From: Cryptomeria japonica
Lineage: Eukaryota; Streptophyta; Pinopsida; Cupressales; Cupressaceae
Length of the DNA: 64,000 bases
Assembly (NCBI RefSeq): GCF_030272615.1
Contig: NC_081415.1
Span: 370,077,667-370,141,666, forward strand
Reading direction: 5' to 3'
A program made the position numbers and the translations under genes. The notes under the pieces were generated by a model. It was not told the origin of the DNA. It saw only the letters and a list, made by a program, of their open reading frames with translations, and ran no database searches. Positions 10,814-23,413 of the stretch are shown piece after piece; position 1 is the stretch's first letter; every line of letters starts with the position of its first letter.

Positions 10814-13736
10814 GTTTAAACAACAAGCATTATAATCTATATTTTAGGGTACATATATATACATGAGTATTTTTTTTTTTTTGCAAACTGTTCTCAAGAT
10901 TTTAATATGGAAAAATCAGAATACTTAGAATAAATTAACATTTCCTCTAATTCTAGGTTTCTCATAGTTTACTAAATCTATATATTTCAACTTTGATGTA
11001 GAATATATATTAATCATTTTATTTTAGAATAAATACAACAATTAGATGCAGTTTTTTTTAAAACATTAGGCATATATATAGTTTTAAATCTGTTTCTTCC
11101 AAAGCATTTTAGCAGGGTATGTTAAATAACAGAATAGAGTAAAAATAACATAGAGTTAACATTTTGATTTAAATAACTCTATATCTAGATTTATTTTCTT
11201 TTCACTAACATGCTTTTACAAAATGCAGAATATGACAAAATTTTATTCATTTACAGCTGCAACTAACTTTTTCTAAAAATCATTTAATCCATAAACAACA
11301 AGATGTGCAATAATAATATACACTCTAAAATATCTATCTTCCTTTGAGTTTGAAATATAGATGTAAACACATATTTCATTTCTGTTTAAAAATGACTTTT
11401 CTATTTGACATTTAACTTTGCATTTCCTTTTTCAGTAACAATCGGAAATAGAATATAATATCTTTCTTAATCTTTTCCAAGTAACTATATCAATACATAA
11501 ATAATCAACAAATGTATTCTTCTTTTTGCAAAAAATATAAATACTTTAAATTTTAAATACATCTTTATTACATGGTAAAAACTATTCCAATAGTTACATT
11601 TTCTTTTCTACAACTACATACAATAAGAAATTCCTTTCTTTTTTTTTCTTTTCTGCAACTAAATATAATAATTAATTCTTTTCCTTTTCTGCAACCAAAA
11701 TACAATAAACAATAGGACCATTTTAGCTTCCCTTCCAATTTCTTCCCAAGCAAACCTACAATTAAAAGTTGTAGGTTGTGACCATGGAGGCTCACCTCCC
11801 AACCTTGGCTTACAAGAAGTTACCGTCAAGCTAAGAGAACCAAGGCTTGATGGGATACACACATTCAAAACACATACAAGAAAGAAAACTCACAACAATA
11901 TTAACACTCCCAACCCAAGGATAAACAATGTCACTTATGTGACTTTTCAAGTGGGGTGAAGGTGGACCATATACCTAGAAGAGAATTATGCAAGTAGGAG
12001 AACATAATGTCATTGCAAGGCTACAAAATAATCACATCCACAAGTTCCAAACTTGTCCCTACAATTCCTTATGTCCCCCAAGGCATAGAAACCAACAAAC
12101 TCCCCTTATGACTCACATTGCATAAATAAAATACTATACAACAAGGGTCGCATAACCCCTTGTAAATCACTCTCTTCCAAAGAGAGCCTCTACACTCATA
12201 GGCTGTCAAACAACCCTTCACCCCAAGGCCACTCTAACCTCCCAAGGGTGAGTTTGGCCTTGAAAACTCCCAAAATAAAACTAAAAAAGAATCACAATAA
12301 ACAAAGAAAATAATCACATAGGGAAGAACTCAACAATCTTCCTAACACATTAAGATATCTACAATGAAAACAACTATAACAAGCAATCTTTTCAAAAATA
12401 CAACAACATACATGAGCTAGAAAAATAACCAACCTTAAATCTGCCAAAAGGATGATGAATCTTGTAGAAGAGGTGCCCAAATCCACTATCTTTTCCCTTC
12501 AAGAATTAGCCAAAAACCCTTCCAAAAACTTACCAAAACTACTCAAGAATCTAAGTCTCCAAAATGGAGAGTGGGTGATCAAACTTCTCCCTCCCAAAAT
12601 ATTCCCTAAGAAGACACTCTTCACTCTTTCCAACCCACTTGGGAAGGGTGAAAGATGCTCATTGGTTGGTCTTACCAACACCTTACAAAATCTCTAGCCA
12701 AGGTACTTGAAAAAGGTAAAAGGAATGGGGAAGAGAAATGTCACTCATGAGGGGGTTGTCTAACCTAGGAAGGCTCTTCTAAAGTTGAAATTCGGTCAAC
12801 CTGGGAAACTCAATTTTTGGGGTGACTAAACAGTCGCTAGGGAGTGGAGACATGGCTAAATCTGGCCTTCATCCATAGGTACATCATATGGCCCACTAAA
12901 AATTCCCCTAACTTGACCCTAGGAGTTAGTTTAACCCCCTAGAAACTCACCCAAAGTTTACCTATGGGTCAACCCTGAGTTGACCTTTCTAATGGTTTCC
13001 TATCCAAGACTTTCTTGGGACCATTCTAGGATAACTGAAAAATATGCATTGGTAAAACAAATTTCCTCCAAAAGGACATGTCATTGCCAACTCATCTTAC
13101 AACACGTGACAAGTGAAACCACAAAAATAATTACACATCACTAAAATGCACATGGCAAATGTCCCTTTTTGAAATTTATAAATTAAACAATTTCCAAATT
13201 AAACACACGTCCAAGCATAACATTTACAAATTAAAACACATTTGCAAACAAGGTGTTGTCTCTCCAAATAGACAACCCTTAGCTTCACAAATGCACATAG
13301 GTCTAGGCTTGATTCTCCGAATAGTTTCCATGGTCACATAGAATAATTTTCCTGCACATCTCACTTTGCACATTAGTAATTCCAAAAATCACACAAAATA
13401 TTATCATATACAAGGAATACAATTCAGACTTTGCATACAATTTCATTTATAATAATCAAGTTTCCAATTATCTAATCACATCCACATAAAATAATCTACT
13501 AAATGACATCATCATAATCATCATGGAATTAAATCGTTTATAGAGCATGCATCCATAATTTTCTAGCATCAAAACAAAGTACTGCAAATCAAAGTAAATT
13601 ACATAATCATATCAATGTTATCCAAACACAGGATCATATAAAATCTATGTCCATAATGCATCAAAATGTAGTATCAATAGTAGGTCCAACATGAAAATAA
13701 TTGAAATGCTATGACAACTCTAGGTAGGGCCTCACA

Positions 13737-13748
13737 CCCTACCCCTCT
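13737..13748 (-). promoter_or_regulatory. polypurine tract of the chromovirus
   Basis: On the minus strand AGAGGGGTAGGG abuts the start of the 3' LTR (TGTGAGGCCC). Confidence 0.85.
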
Positions 13749-13791
13749 AAGCATGAACTTCCTCCTAGAGTTCATCAAAAAGATGGGGGTA

Positions 13792-14502
13792 CTAAGATCT
13801 CATTTGCGCTGTATCCTCCCATGATGTTGTAACCTTGTCATAACAATCCCACTGGATCCTAACCTGGTCCATCTCTTGACCTTGAAGAGACAGCATCCGA
13901 TGAGCCAAAATGCGGATGCGCTCCAAAGCTAGCTGCCCGTCCGAATCCACCTGCAAGGCATCCCAATCTAGAATATGAGACTCATCATAAATGTACTTCG
14001 TTGGAACTAATACATGAAACACATCGTGGATGCGTGACAGTCTAGATGGCAAAGCTAGACGATATGCAATTGGTCCTATCCTCTCAAGGATCTCAAATGG
14101 TCCGACAAAGTGAGGTGTGAGCTTAGAACCCTTTCCATAACAGAGTGGACTCTTATGCGGCCACACTCTCAAGAAAACTTTGTCCCCAACCATGAAGCTA
14201 CGGTCTATCCTCTTCGTATCTGCATACTTCTTCTGCCTATCCTGTGCCTTTCTAAGGCGCTGTCTAATCAAAATCACCTGCTGCTCCATATCATGAACCA
14301 TCTCAGGACCTATGGCTACTCTATCCTCAATATGGTCCCAACTCAAAGGTGTCCTACATGGTCTGTCGTACAAGGCCTGTAAAGGTGGCATCCCCAAATA
14401 AGTGTGATGCCCATTGTTATAGGAAAACTCTACCAAAGGAAGGTACTCTTTCCATCTTGTATGATGATCTATGATGTACATGCGGAGCATGTCTTCCAAC
14501 AC
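13792..14502 (-). pseudogene. int: chromovirus integrase C-terminal half with chromodomain-like tail
   Basis: This is a 236-codon open stretch, continuous in frame with the upstream blocks. The first ~60 residues are the end of the integrase core (VEFSYNNGHHTYLGMPPLQA, a standard plant gypsy motif). A basic linker follows, then the GPFEILERIGPIAYRLALP module of the integrase C-terminus. The last ~60 residues (QVRIQWDCYDKVTTSWEDTA) match the chromodomain-like tail of Tekay/Del elements, which is thought to guide insertion to particular chromatin. This part itself is open; the rest of pol is broken. Confidence 0.9.
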
Positions 14503-15150
14503 CTAGTTTACCCTCTCTGTCTATCCATCTGTTTCAGGATGATAGGTTGTACTAAAGTTGAGTCTGGTACCCATTGCTGCTTGTAAAGCCTTCCAAAAGG
14601 AAGAAGTGAATAGGGAGTCTCTGTCTGAGATAACCTTGCATAGAATGCCATGAAGTCTGACAATATCTCGCAAGAATACTTATGCCACTATTGGTGCTGT
14701 GAAGGTAGTTCGGACTGGTGAGAAGTGGGATACTTTGGTCAACTTGTCAACTGTAATCATGATGGCATCATGATGACATACTGACATAGGAAGACCAATG
14801 ACAAAGTCCATCGATATAGTATCCCACTTCCACTCCGGTATCACATGAGACTAGAGCAACCCAGCTGGATGACGGTGCTTCGCCTTGACTCTCTGGCACT
14901 CAAGGCATCGGGATACTACTACAACAATGAATTGTTGCATACCTGGCCAATGGTATAACTGTCTCAAATCTAGATGCATCTTCTTTACTCTAGGATGCGC
15001 TGCATAAGGAGCTCTATGAGCCCCCAACACAATGAAATCACGCAATCCTCCAAAAGAAGGTACATAGATATTCCCTCTATGGAGTAGAAGTCCATCGGAC
15101 TCTAATGAATAGTCTGCATAATTCCCTTCTAGGGTCTCCTGAGAATGCAC
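14503..15150 (-). pseudogene. int: chromovirus integrase, zinc-binding and core region
   Basis: The part 14851-15150 contains the HHCC zinc-binding region (HRAPYAAHP...H...CLECQRVKAKHRHPAGLL). Downstream, the core continues in frame through several stops: EWKWDTISMDFVIGLP (first catalytic Asp), [14 protein letters not shown] (second Asp), YHPETDG, stop, TERVN (catalytic Glu region). The stops fall at positions where relatives have Gln (GQTERVNQ), consistent with CAG to TAG. Integrase joins the cDNA to chromosomal DNA; this copy cannot make it. Confidence 0.88.
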
Positions 15151-15192
15151 TACTTGACATACCTCTAAATACCACTCATCCTCTGGTAGCTG

Positions 15193-15705
15193 CTACAATA
15201 TACAACCTCTCAAATCTGTGTCCATAGACATGGAGCATATCTCATGATGTCTCCTACTCAAGGCATCTGCAACTACGTTCTCTTTCCCCTTGATGTAGTG
15301 AACATCAAAATCATACTCACATAAAAACTCCATCCATCTTCTCTGACTAGCATTAAGATTGAGATAAGTGATTATGTACAACAAGCTCTGATGATTTGAA
15401 TGAAGCTCAAAATGATGATCCAAAAGGAAGTGTCTCCACCTCACAAGTGCATGCACTACTGCTGCAAGCTCAAGGTCATGAGTAGGGTAGTTAAGCTCAT
15501 GAGCCTTAAGTTTCCTAGACTCATATGCTATAACTCGACCCTCCTACATAAGGACTGCTCCTAACCCATCCAAGGAAGCATCTATGCATACCATGAAATC
15601 AGCTGAGGGGTCTAGCATAACAAGAATAGGTGCACTAGTGAGTGCCCTTTTGAGATCTTGAAAGACCCTCTCACACCTTTCTGTCCACTCAAATTTCTTT
15701 CCCTT
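15193..15705 (-). pseudogene. rnh: chromovirus RNase H domain
   Basis: Motifs in order: KKFEWTERCERVFQDLKRAL, MVCIDASLDGLGAVLM (first catalytic Asp), stop, EGRVIAYESRKLKAHELNYP (catalytic Glu region), HFELHSNHQSLLYI (DH... changed to NH), FDVHYIKGKENVVADALSRR (last Asp). Stops occur at the RT boundary and after VLM, at expected Arg and Gln codons. The usual Asp of the TDH motif reads Asn here, a missing catalytic residue. Confidence 0.88.
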
Positions 15706-16833
15706 TCACTGAAGGGATGTAATAGGATGTGCAACCCTAGAGAACCCCTCAACGAAGCATCTGTAGTACCTTGCTAGACCCATGAATATCCTAAATTCTG
15801 TCACACTAGTTGGCATTGGCCAATCCATAATAGCTTTGACCTTTGATGGGTCAATTGAGATCCCATCACCAGATATAATATGTCCTAGATATCTGACCTC
15901 TGATTTAAAGAATGCACACTTCGACAAGCTGCCATACAATTGATTGTCCCTCAAACACTGCAATACCTGTCTCAAGTGCTCCTCATGCTCCTCATTCTGA
16001 GAATATATCAATATGTCATCGAGGAACACAATCACAAATATGTCAAGGAAAGTGCGGAATACCCCATTCATGAGACTCATGAATATAGCTGGGGCATTTG
16101 TAAGACTAAATGGGACCACGGTGAACTCATAGTGGCCATACCTGGTACGAAAAGCGGTCTTGTGGATATCATTCTCTACAATCCTCAACTGATGGTACCC
16201 TGACTTCAGATCTATCTTGGAAAATACTTTGGCACCCTGAAGCTGATCAAATAAGTCATCGATCTTGGGCAAGGGATAACGCTTCTTGATGGTCACTTTG
16301 TTCAACTGCCTATAATCCATACATAACTAGAGGGATCAATCCTTCTTCTTCATGAAGATGATTGGTACGCCCCAAGGGGAGACACTAGGACAAGTGTGAC
16401 CCTTCTCTAAGAGTTCCTCAAGCTGCATCTTAAGCTCATTAAGCTCATTTGTAGTCATCCTATATGGTTATCTTGAAACTGGCTCAACTCCTGGTATAAG
16501 ATCTATGTGAAAATCAATCTCTCTGCTAGGTGGCATACTAGGTAGCTCGGAAGGAAACACATCTGCAAATTCCTCAAGGATGGGATGATCATCTAGGGAA
16601 GGCTCCTTCTCATTCTCTTCCTCTCTATCACTAATGGTGATGGCAAACAACTGACATCCCTTTTGCATTCTCCATTTAAGCTGCATAACGGAAATCATAC
16701 AAAGCGATACGGGCCTCTGAATCCCTGAAATAAATATGGAGGTACCTTGGTCATCCACACATGATCTTTTTCTAGCAACAATCCATCTTGTCTCTGTGGG
16801 TGTATAGCCAATCCATGCCAAGAACAATGCCAT
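15706..16833 (-). pseudogene. rt: chromovirus reverse transcriptase
   Basis: Block 16468-16833 holds the protease-RT linker ending PSREIDFHIDLIPGVEPVSR. Then come a stop and PYRMTTNEL, and two stops before [20 protein letters not shown]. The 204-codon block 15706-16320 includes [15 protein letters not shown] (palm Asp) and [11 protein letters not shown] at about 16010-16026, the catalytic FLDD form of [24 protein letters not shown] marks the thumb. RT length is normal for the family. The frame shifts once near 16770 relative to protease. Confidence 0.92.
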
Positions 16834-17254
16834 AAGATCCTAGAGGTGTGACTCGAAGGTTTACTAAGGTGGTTGTACTCCCAATTTGAAGCTGACAACC
16901 CCTAACCACTGACTCAACAGACACTCTAGCTCCTGAAGCCAACTCCACTTCCCAACTAACATGTTGCCTAGATGCCACTAGCCCGCAATGCTCCACTACC
17001 AATGGAGATATAAAAGAATATGTAGCTCCTGAATCAAACAAGGTAGAAACACCGCTACCTCTGATCATACTTGCGGCCTCTATGACTGTGGCCTGATGCT
17101 CTGCCTGGCTGTTGTCAACCACTACAAAGACTCGGTGGGACCTACCCATGTCCCCAACTATAGGCTCTGAACCTACCATCCACTGACTACCTGCCATATG
17201 ACCTTGTGGACACTCTCTCGCCATGTGCCCCATGGCCCCACAAGTGAAGCAAGC
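16772..17254 (-). pseudogene. pro: chromovirus gag zinc knuckle and aspartic protease
   Basis: The zinc knuckle CFTCGAMGHMAREC (CX2CX4HX4C) is at 17210-17251. About 60 residues later comes the protease active site LFDSGATYSF (Asp near 17035), then LGSYGIVLGMDWLYTH, the standard end of a gypsy protease. The following CC, stop, then a frame change near 16770, where relatives read on to RT, indicate an indel rather than programmed frameshifting. The protease cleaves the Gag-Pol precursor. Confidence 0.9.
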
Positions 17255-18505
17255 ACCATGTGTCTAAAACTGAACACCCTATGGCCTAGAGTATCCTTGT
17301 CCTCCTGTCCTGCTCGAACCACTAAAACTACCCCTAGAGGACTGCTAAGTTTGTGCTCGAGGTGTGTAAGGACCCTGTGATTGCTGGTCGCGCCTAGGAC
17401 CCTGTGAATGCCACTGCTTGGGCTTAAAGCCCTGCTGACCCTATGGAGGCCTTTGCCTCTGATTCTATTGTGGCTACTATGGAGGAAAGGGTTTAGAGGA
17501 CCCCGATGAATTCCTGTGGTTACCCTTCTAGTGGGGTTTCTGAAACCCAAAAGTCTACGGTATAGGGTTTTGGTTCTGATGCCGATCCCGTGTGTCCTGT
17601 GATCTACCTTGAATCTCCTTTGATAACAAGGCCTTCTCCACGGCAACCTGAAGGCTCCCTGGAGCTGCCATCCTAAATGGTCCTGCTATCCCAACATTCA
17701 ATCCTCTGATAAACCGATTGATGAGTAACTTCTCATCCTTCAGGTAGTCAACATAGGGTAAGAGCTTGAAGAACTTTCTCTCATACTAGGACATAGAGAG
17801 ACCCTTCTACTGAAGGTCATGGAAATCATCAATCCTATGCTGCCTATAGTGCTCTCATAGGTACCTATATTTGAATCTCTCTGTTAGATGTCCCAAGTAA
17901 CAGTGTCCCCAACGAAATCATTCTTGTACTCTTCTTGCCTCCACCATGTGGAAGCTGTCCCTCTTAGAAGGTGAATGGAAATTTGTACCTTCAAATTGTT
18001 CTCATAGGGACGCAATCTAAAGCACCTCTCTAGACTCAAAAGCCAAGCCCCAGTCTCTACCCCATTGATGGATCCTGCAAAGGATGGTGGCTAAAAACGT
18101 AAAATCTCCCTGATCTGATCCTCGGGATCACAGGGTGCTCTCTCAAAAATAACAAGTTCCACTACTAGAGGTACCTTAGGTAGATGGACTGACTCAGGCT
18201 CATTCTCAACCTGGGCCTCTATATAGTTAGGAGGTGGACTCCTACTCCGCTCCCTAGCTGTAGATCTATGACTCTGAATTCTGGTGTTCTGCCTGACGAT
18301 CTACTACTGGGAGTCTATCCTGAACTATTCCTATCAGGTTCTGAAGTGCAACCAAAATGTCTCTGATGGGGTCAATCGGTTGTTCGGGAGGTGCTTCCCA
18401 ATCCCCTTCTGGATCTTGCTCATCCTGCACAATGTCCTTGCGTGCCATGCGGGCACGTCTAGGACCCCTACCGTGCTTATGAGCTTGTCGCGTAACTAGC
18501 GGCAT
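17255..18505 (-). pseudogene. gag: chromovirus gag
   Basis: Starts at ATG 18505, about 110 bases downstream of the primer site. The first 79 codons (18266-18505) are open, basic at first and then acidic. Further on, the gag core is recognisable through many stops and a probable frame change: LSMS, stop, YERKFFKLLPYVDYLKDE, then LINRFIRGLNVGIAGPF, and a Gln/Gly/Arg-rich stretch before the zinc knuckle. Gag would form the virus-like particle and bind the RNA. It is the most damaged part of the element. Confidence 0.75.
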
Positions 18506-18614
18506 CCTTAAAGATCAATAAAATAAAATAAAGTAAATAAATAAATAAAAATGTTCTTAGAGAAAATAATATTAAAAGCGAAACTTAATGGAGAAAGGTT
18601 CCTAGTGTTGGAAA

Positions 18615-18630
18615 CCTTGCTCTGATACCA
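18615..18630 (-). promoter_or_regulatory. primer binding site, initiator tRNA-Met type
   Basis: The minus strand reads TGGTATCAGAGCAAGG, three bases inside the 5' LTR end. The first 12 bases match the plant initiator tRNA-Met 3' end. Confidence 0.9.
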
Positions 18631-19688
18631 AAATGTCATGCCCAAACTTTTCGGCAAAAATGAAACAACAATTTTTTTTTTACAACAACAAAAATACATT
18701 AAATAATCTACATTTAAAATGGAATAAATAGGTTTTGTCTTAACTAAGGGTTAACTCAAGGTTAAATAGAATGGTTTACTAAGTTGTTTTAATTCAACTA
18801 TGTAATTATAGCATTAATATTTAGAGTAAACTAATTATTCCGTAAAAGGGGTCATCATAACTTAATTAATTAATTTAACTAAATTACTTAATTTTCTCTA
18901 ATTAAAATTTCTCCAATAATAAATCAAGAGATATTAATTATCTCAACAGTATTAAAATAGTCAAGGCTACATAGAATAATTTTAACTCATTAAAATAATT
19001 AATTGAGCAAACACAAATACGCTTTTAAATTAAACCAATAGAGTTAACCAAATCAAATATAATATTCGACTAATTAATTCATTTTATATTAAAGTCAAAT
19101 TTAAATCCCCTTAGATATTTAACTTTCAACTATTAAATATTTGGCCAACAATGACCTCATAGGTTAAAATTTTACATTTAATAAATTCCATTAATATATT
19201 CCCCAAAATAATTTTAACCCAACGACCATATTTAAATATATATATATGAGAATTAGTATATATATGTGTGTGTGTGTGTGTACTTACTCATATTTTTCTA
19301 AATAAGGTCTATATTAAAAACTAATTTTACCCTAGTCAATGATAAGGGTTAATTAATTCTACATATTTGCTAGAGACAAATGGGGGGGAAATTCTTTTTC
19401 AAATTTTAAAAAGAATTTCCCGTCCTTTCATTTTATTATTATTTTATTACAAACCCTATCTAGGGTTGATTTATTCTTTTATATTAACTCTTTCCTCTCT
19501 TTTTGTCTTTTATACTTATCAAACTAACCCTGACTCGATATTTGGGTTAGGGTTGCTTGTTCTACATTCTTTTTTTTGTGTGTGTTGAACATGGCGGTGA
19601 CATGGGCCAAGGGAGGCCGAAGGAGGCGGCCATGGTGGAGGACAAGAGGGGGAGTTGGCATGGCGTAGGGCGGAGGGGCACTCGGGCA

Positions 19689-19815
19689 CCACTGCAGTTA
19701 CCCACAGTGAGTTGCAACCTCGTGCCGTCCACTGCAGTTACCCATAGTGGTGGGGCCGCCACTGTGGGCAACCACAGTGGTGGCAACCGCCCACTGTGGT
19801 TCCCCACAGTGGCTG
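19689..19815. repeat. hairpin minisatellite, about four units
   Basis: Counterpart of 10478-10645. Units have the form CCACTG(C/T)(A/G)GTTACCCACAGTG with differing spacers, so unit number and content have diverged between the LTRs. Confidence 0.75.
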
Positions 19816-19861
19816 GCTAGGTCATTATATATATTTTTTATTATTATTATTTTTATAAAAC

Positions 19862-19894
<33 letters not shown>

Positions 19895-20156
19895 GTTTAA
19901 ACAACAATCATTATAATCTATATTTTAGGGTACATATATATACATGAGTATTTATTTATTTATTTATTTTGCAAACTATTCTCAGGATTTTAATATGGAA
20001 AAATCAGAATACTTAGAATAAATTAACATTTCCTCTAATTCCAGGTTTCTCATAGTTTACTAAATCTATATATTTCAACTTTGATGCAGAATATGTATTA
20101 ATCATTTTATTTTAGAATAAATACAACAGTTAGATGCAACTTTTTTTAAAACATTA

Positions 20157-20160
<4 letters not shown>

Positions 20161-20249
<89 letters not shown>
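20161..20249. repeat. TA dinucleotide tract, about 89 bp
   Basis: An uninterrupted TA run after ACATTAGGCA. The left LTR has only a few TA units at the same place (near 11070). Confidence 0.95.
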
Positions 20250-20251
<2 letters not shown>

Positions 20252-22857
20252 CTTGTTTTAAATCTATTTTTTCCAAAGCATTTTAGTAGGGTATGTTAAA
20301 TAACAGAATAGAGTAAAAATAACATAGAGTTAACATTTTGATTTAAATAACTCTATATCTAGATTTATTTTCTTTTCACTAACATGCTTTTACAGAATGT
20401 AGAATATGACAAAATTTTATTCATTTACAGCTGCAACTAACTTTTTCTAAAAATCATTTAATCCATAAACAACAAGATGTGCAATAATAATATACACTCT
20501 AAAATATCTATCTTCCTTTGAGTTTGAACTATAGATGTAAACAAATATTTCATTTCTATTTAAAAATGACTTTTCTATTTGACATTTAACTTTGCATTTC
20601 CTTTTTCAGTAACAATCAGAAACAAAATATAATATCTTTCTTAATCTTTTCGAAGCAACTATATCAATACAGAAATAATCAACAAATGTATTCTTCTTTT
20701 TGCAAAAATATAAATGCCTCGAATTTAAAATACATCTTTATTACATGGTAAAAACTATTCTAATAGTTACATTTTCTTTTCTGCAACTACATACAATAAG
20801 AAATTCCATTTTTTTTTTTTCTGCAACTAAATACAATAAGAAATTATTTTCCTTTTCTGTAACCAAAATACAATAAACAATAGAACCATTTCAGCTTCCA
20901 GGTTTGGAGGCTCACCTCCCAACCTAGGCTTACAAGAACCCACCCCGAAGCTAAGAGAACCAAGGCTTGACGGGATACACATATTCAAAACACATACATG
21001 CAAGAAAACTCACAACAACATTAACACTCCCTACCCAAGGATAAACAATGTCACTTATGTGACTTTTCAAGTGGGGTGAAGGTGGACCATATACCTAGAG
21101 GAGAATTCTGCAAGTAAGAGAACATAATGCCATTGCAAGGCTACAAAATAAACACATCCACAAGTTCCAAACTTGTCCCTACAATTCCTTATTTCCCCCA
21201 AGACATACAAGCCAACAAACTCCCCTTATGACCCCCATTGCATAAATAAAATACTATGCAGCAAGGGTCCCATAACCCCTTGTAAATCACTCTCTTCCAA
21301 AGAGAGCCTCTACACTCATAGGCTATCAAACAACCCTTCACCCCAAGGCCTCTCTACCCTCCCAAGGGTGAGTTTGGCCTTGAAAACTTCCAAAACAAAA
21401 CTAAAAAAGAGTCACAATAAACAAAGAAAAGAATCACATATGGAAGAACTCAACAATCTTCCTAACACATTAAGATATCAACAATGAAAACAACTATAAC
21501 AAGCAATGTTTTAAAAAATACAACAACATACATGAGCTAGAAAAACAACCAACCTTAAATCTGCCAAAAGGATGATGGATCTTGTAGAAGAGCTACCTAA
21601 ATCCACTATCTTTTCCCTTCAAGACTTAGCCAAAAACCCTTCCAAAAACTTACCAAAACTACTCAAGAATCTAAGTCTCTAAAATGGAGAGTGGGTGATC
21701 AAACTTCTCCCTCCCAAACTATTCCCTAAGAAGACACTCCTCACTCTTTCCAACCCACTTGGGAAGGATGAAGGATGTTCATTAGTTGGTCTTTCCAACC
21801 CCTTACAAACTCTCTAGCCAAGGCACCTCAAAAAGGTAAAAGGAATGGGGAAGATAAATGCCACTCATGAGGGGGGTTGTCTAACCTAGGAAGGCTCCTC
21901 TAAAGTTGAAATTCGGTCAACTTGGGAAACTCAATTTTTGGGGTGACTAAACAGTCCCTAGGGAGTGGACACATGGCTAAATTTGACCTATATCCATAGG
22001 TACATCATATGACCCACTAAAAATGCCCCTAACTTGATCCTAGGAATTAGTTTAACCCCCTAGAAACTCACCCAAAGTTTACCTACGGGTCAACCTTGAG
22101 TTGACCTTTCTAATGGCTCCCTATCCAAGACTTTCTTGGGACCATTCTAGGATAACTGAAAAATATGCATTGGTAAAATAAATTTCCTCCAAAGGGACAC
22201 GTCATTGCCAACTCATCTTACAACACGTGTGAAGTGACACCACAAAAATAATTACACATCACTAAAATACACATGGCAAATGTCTCTTTTTGAAATTTAT
22301 AAATTAAACAATTTCCAAATTAAACACACATCCAAGCATAACATTTACAAATTAAAACACATTTACAAACGAGGTGTTGTCTCTCTAAATAGACAACCCT
22401 TGGCTTCAGAAAAACACATAGGTCTAGGCTTGATTCTCTGAATAGTTTCCATGGTCACATAGAATAATTTTCCTGCACATCTCACTTTGCACATTAGTAA
22501 TTCCAAAAATCACACATAGTATTATAATATACAAAGAATACAATTCAGACATTGCATACAATTTCATTTATAATAATCAAGTTTCCAATTATCTAATCAC
22601 ATCCACATAAAATAATCTACTAAATCACATCATCATAATCATCATGGAATTAAATCATTTATAGAGCATGCATCCATAATTTTCTAGCATAAAAAAAAAG
22701 TACTACAAATCAAAGTAAATGACATAATCATATCAATGTTATCCAAACACTGGACCATATAAAATCTATGTCCATAATGCATCAAAATGTAGTATCAATA
22801 GTAGGTCCAACATGAAAATAATTGAAATGCTATGACAACTCTGGGTAGGGCCTCACA

Positions 22858-23413
22858 GATGTGCTTCATTAAAGATTGTTTCTATGCATGGCACAATAGT
22901 CCTAGCTGCATCTTTTTCTCGTGTCTTTTGTGTTCGCTTGGCTTGTGTCATCCTTGTTGAATCAACTTGATCTCTAAATTCAGAAAGGGATTGAATATAT
23001 TGGCTAGTGATAGGGTATGTAGTAGGAAGGACAAAAGTAATTGGGACTATAGAGGATTCAAACTATGTGTTCATTGGAAAATTTAGCATCGAAGGGGAAA
23101 ACGGGGAAATACTTTATAGTTATCTTGCAGGTATGGGAGGAGGTGCAACATTTCAATTGAATGTGAAGACCAATTGAACAGTTTGTGACGTAGTAGTAGA
23201 CATTGCAAGAATATTGGCTACTATGACAGGGGGCATGGAAGACAAAGGAACAAATGACAAAACCATGCATAGATTTGTAAAAATTAGACAAGACACAGAG
23301 GCAGGCATATAAATTTGAGCAGAACTCTTTGTGGGAACATAAATTAGGACCAAAGCACTAAAATCAGTTGTAGAGATAGGAGGTGGGGGAACCGATGGCC
23401 TAACTAAGGATTG
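22858..23413 (-). pseudogene. degenerate coiled-coil ORF, N-terminal part
   Basis: Read from 23413 leftward it gives a Pro/Ser/Thr/Val-rich protein (VRPSVPPPPISTTDFSALVLIYV and MPPVIVANILAMSTTTS), then stops and a charged stretch running into the duplicated target of the chromovirus. It continues at 9373-7985. The right end is cut by the element beginning at 23414. No domain recognised. Confidence 0.35.

Larger units (their letters stand above)
18634..22857 (-). repeat. 5' LTR of the chromovirus (right copy)
   Basis: 4,224 bp, collinear with the left LTR throughout. The largest differences are in microsatellites and the minisatellite: a TA tract at 20161-20249 is about 90 bp here versus under 10 bp in the left LTR, while the other TA site is short here. 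Outside repeats the two copies differ by scattered substitutions, and near 20900 the right copy lacks about 50 bp present at 11733-11780. Confidence 0.92.

Noticed and set aside
16695-17646. Two other minus-strand ORFs overlapping gag-protease (16695-16898, 17173-17646) as separate genes
   Set aside because: They are out-of-frame or shifted readings of the gag-protease region; zinc knuckle and protease motifs are in the frame of 16772-17233.
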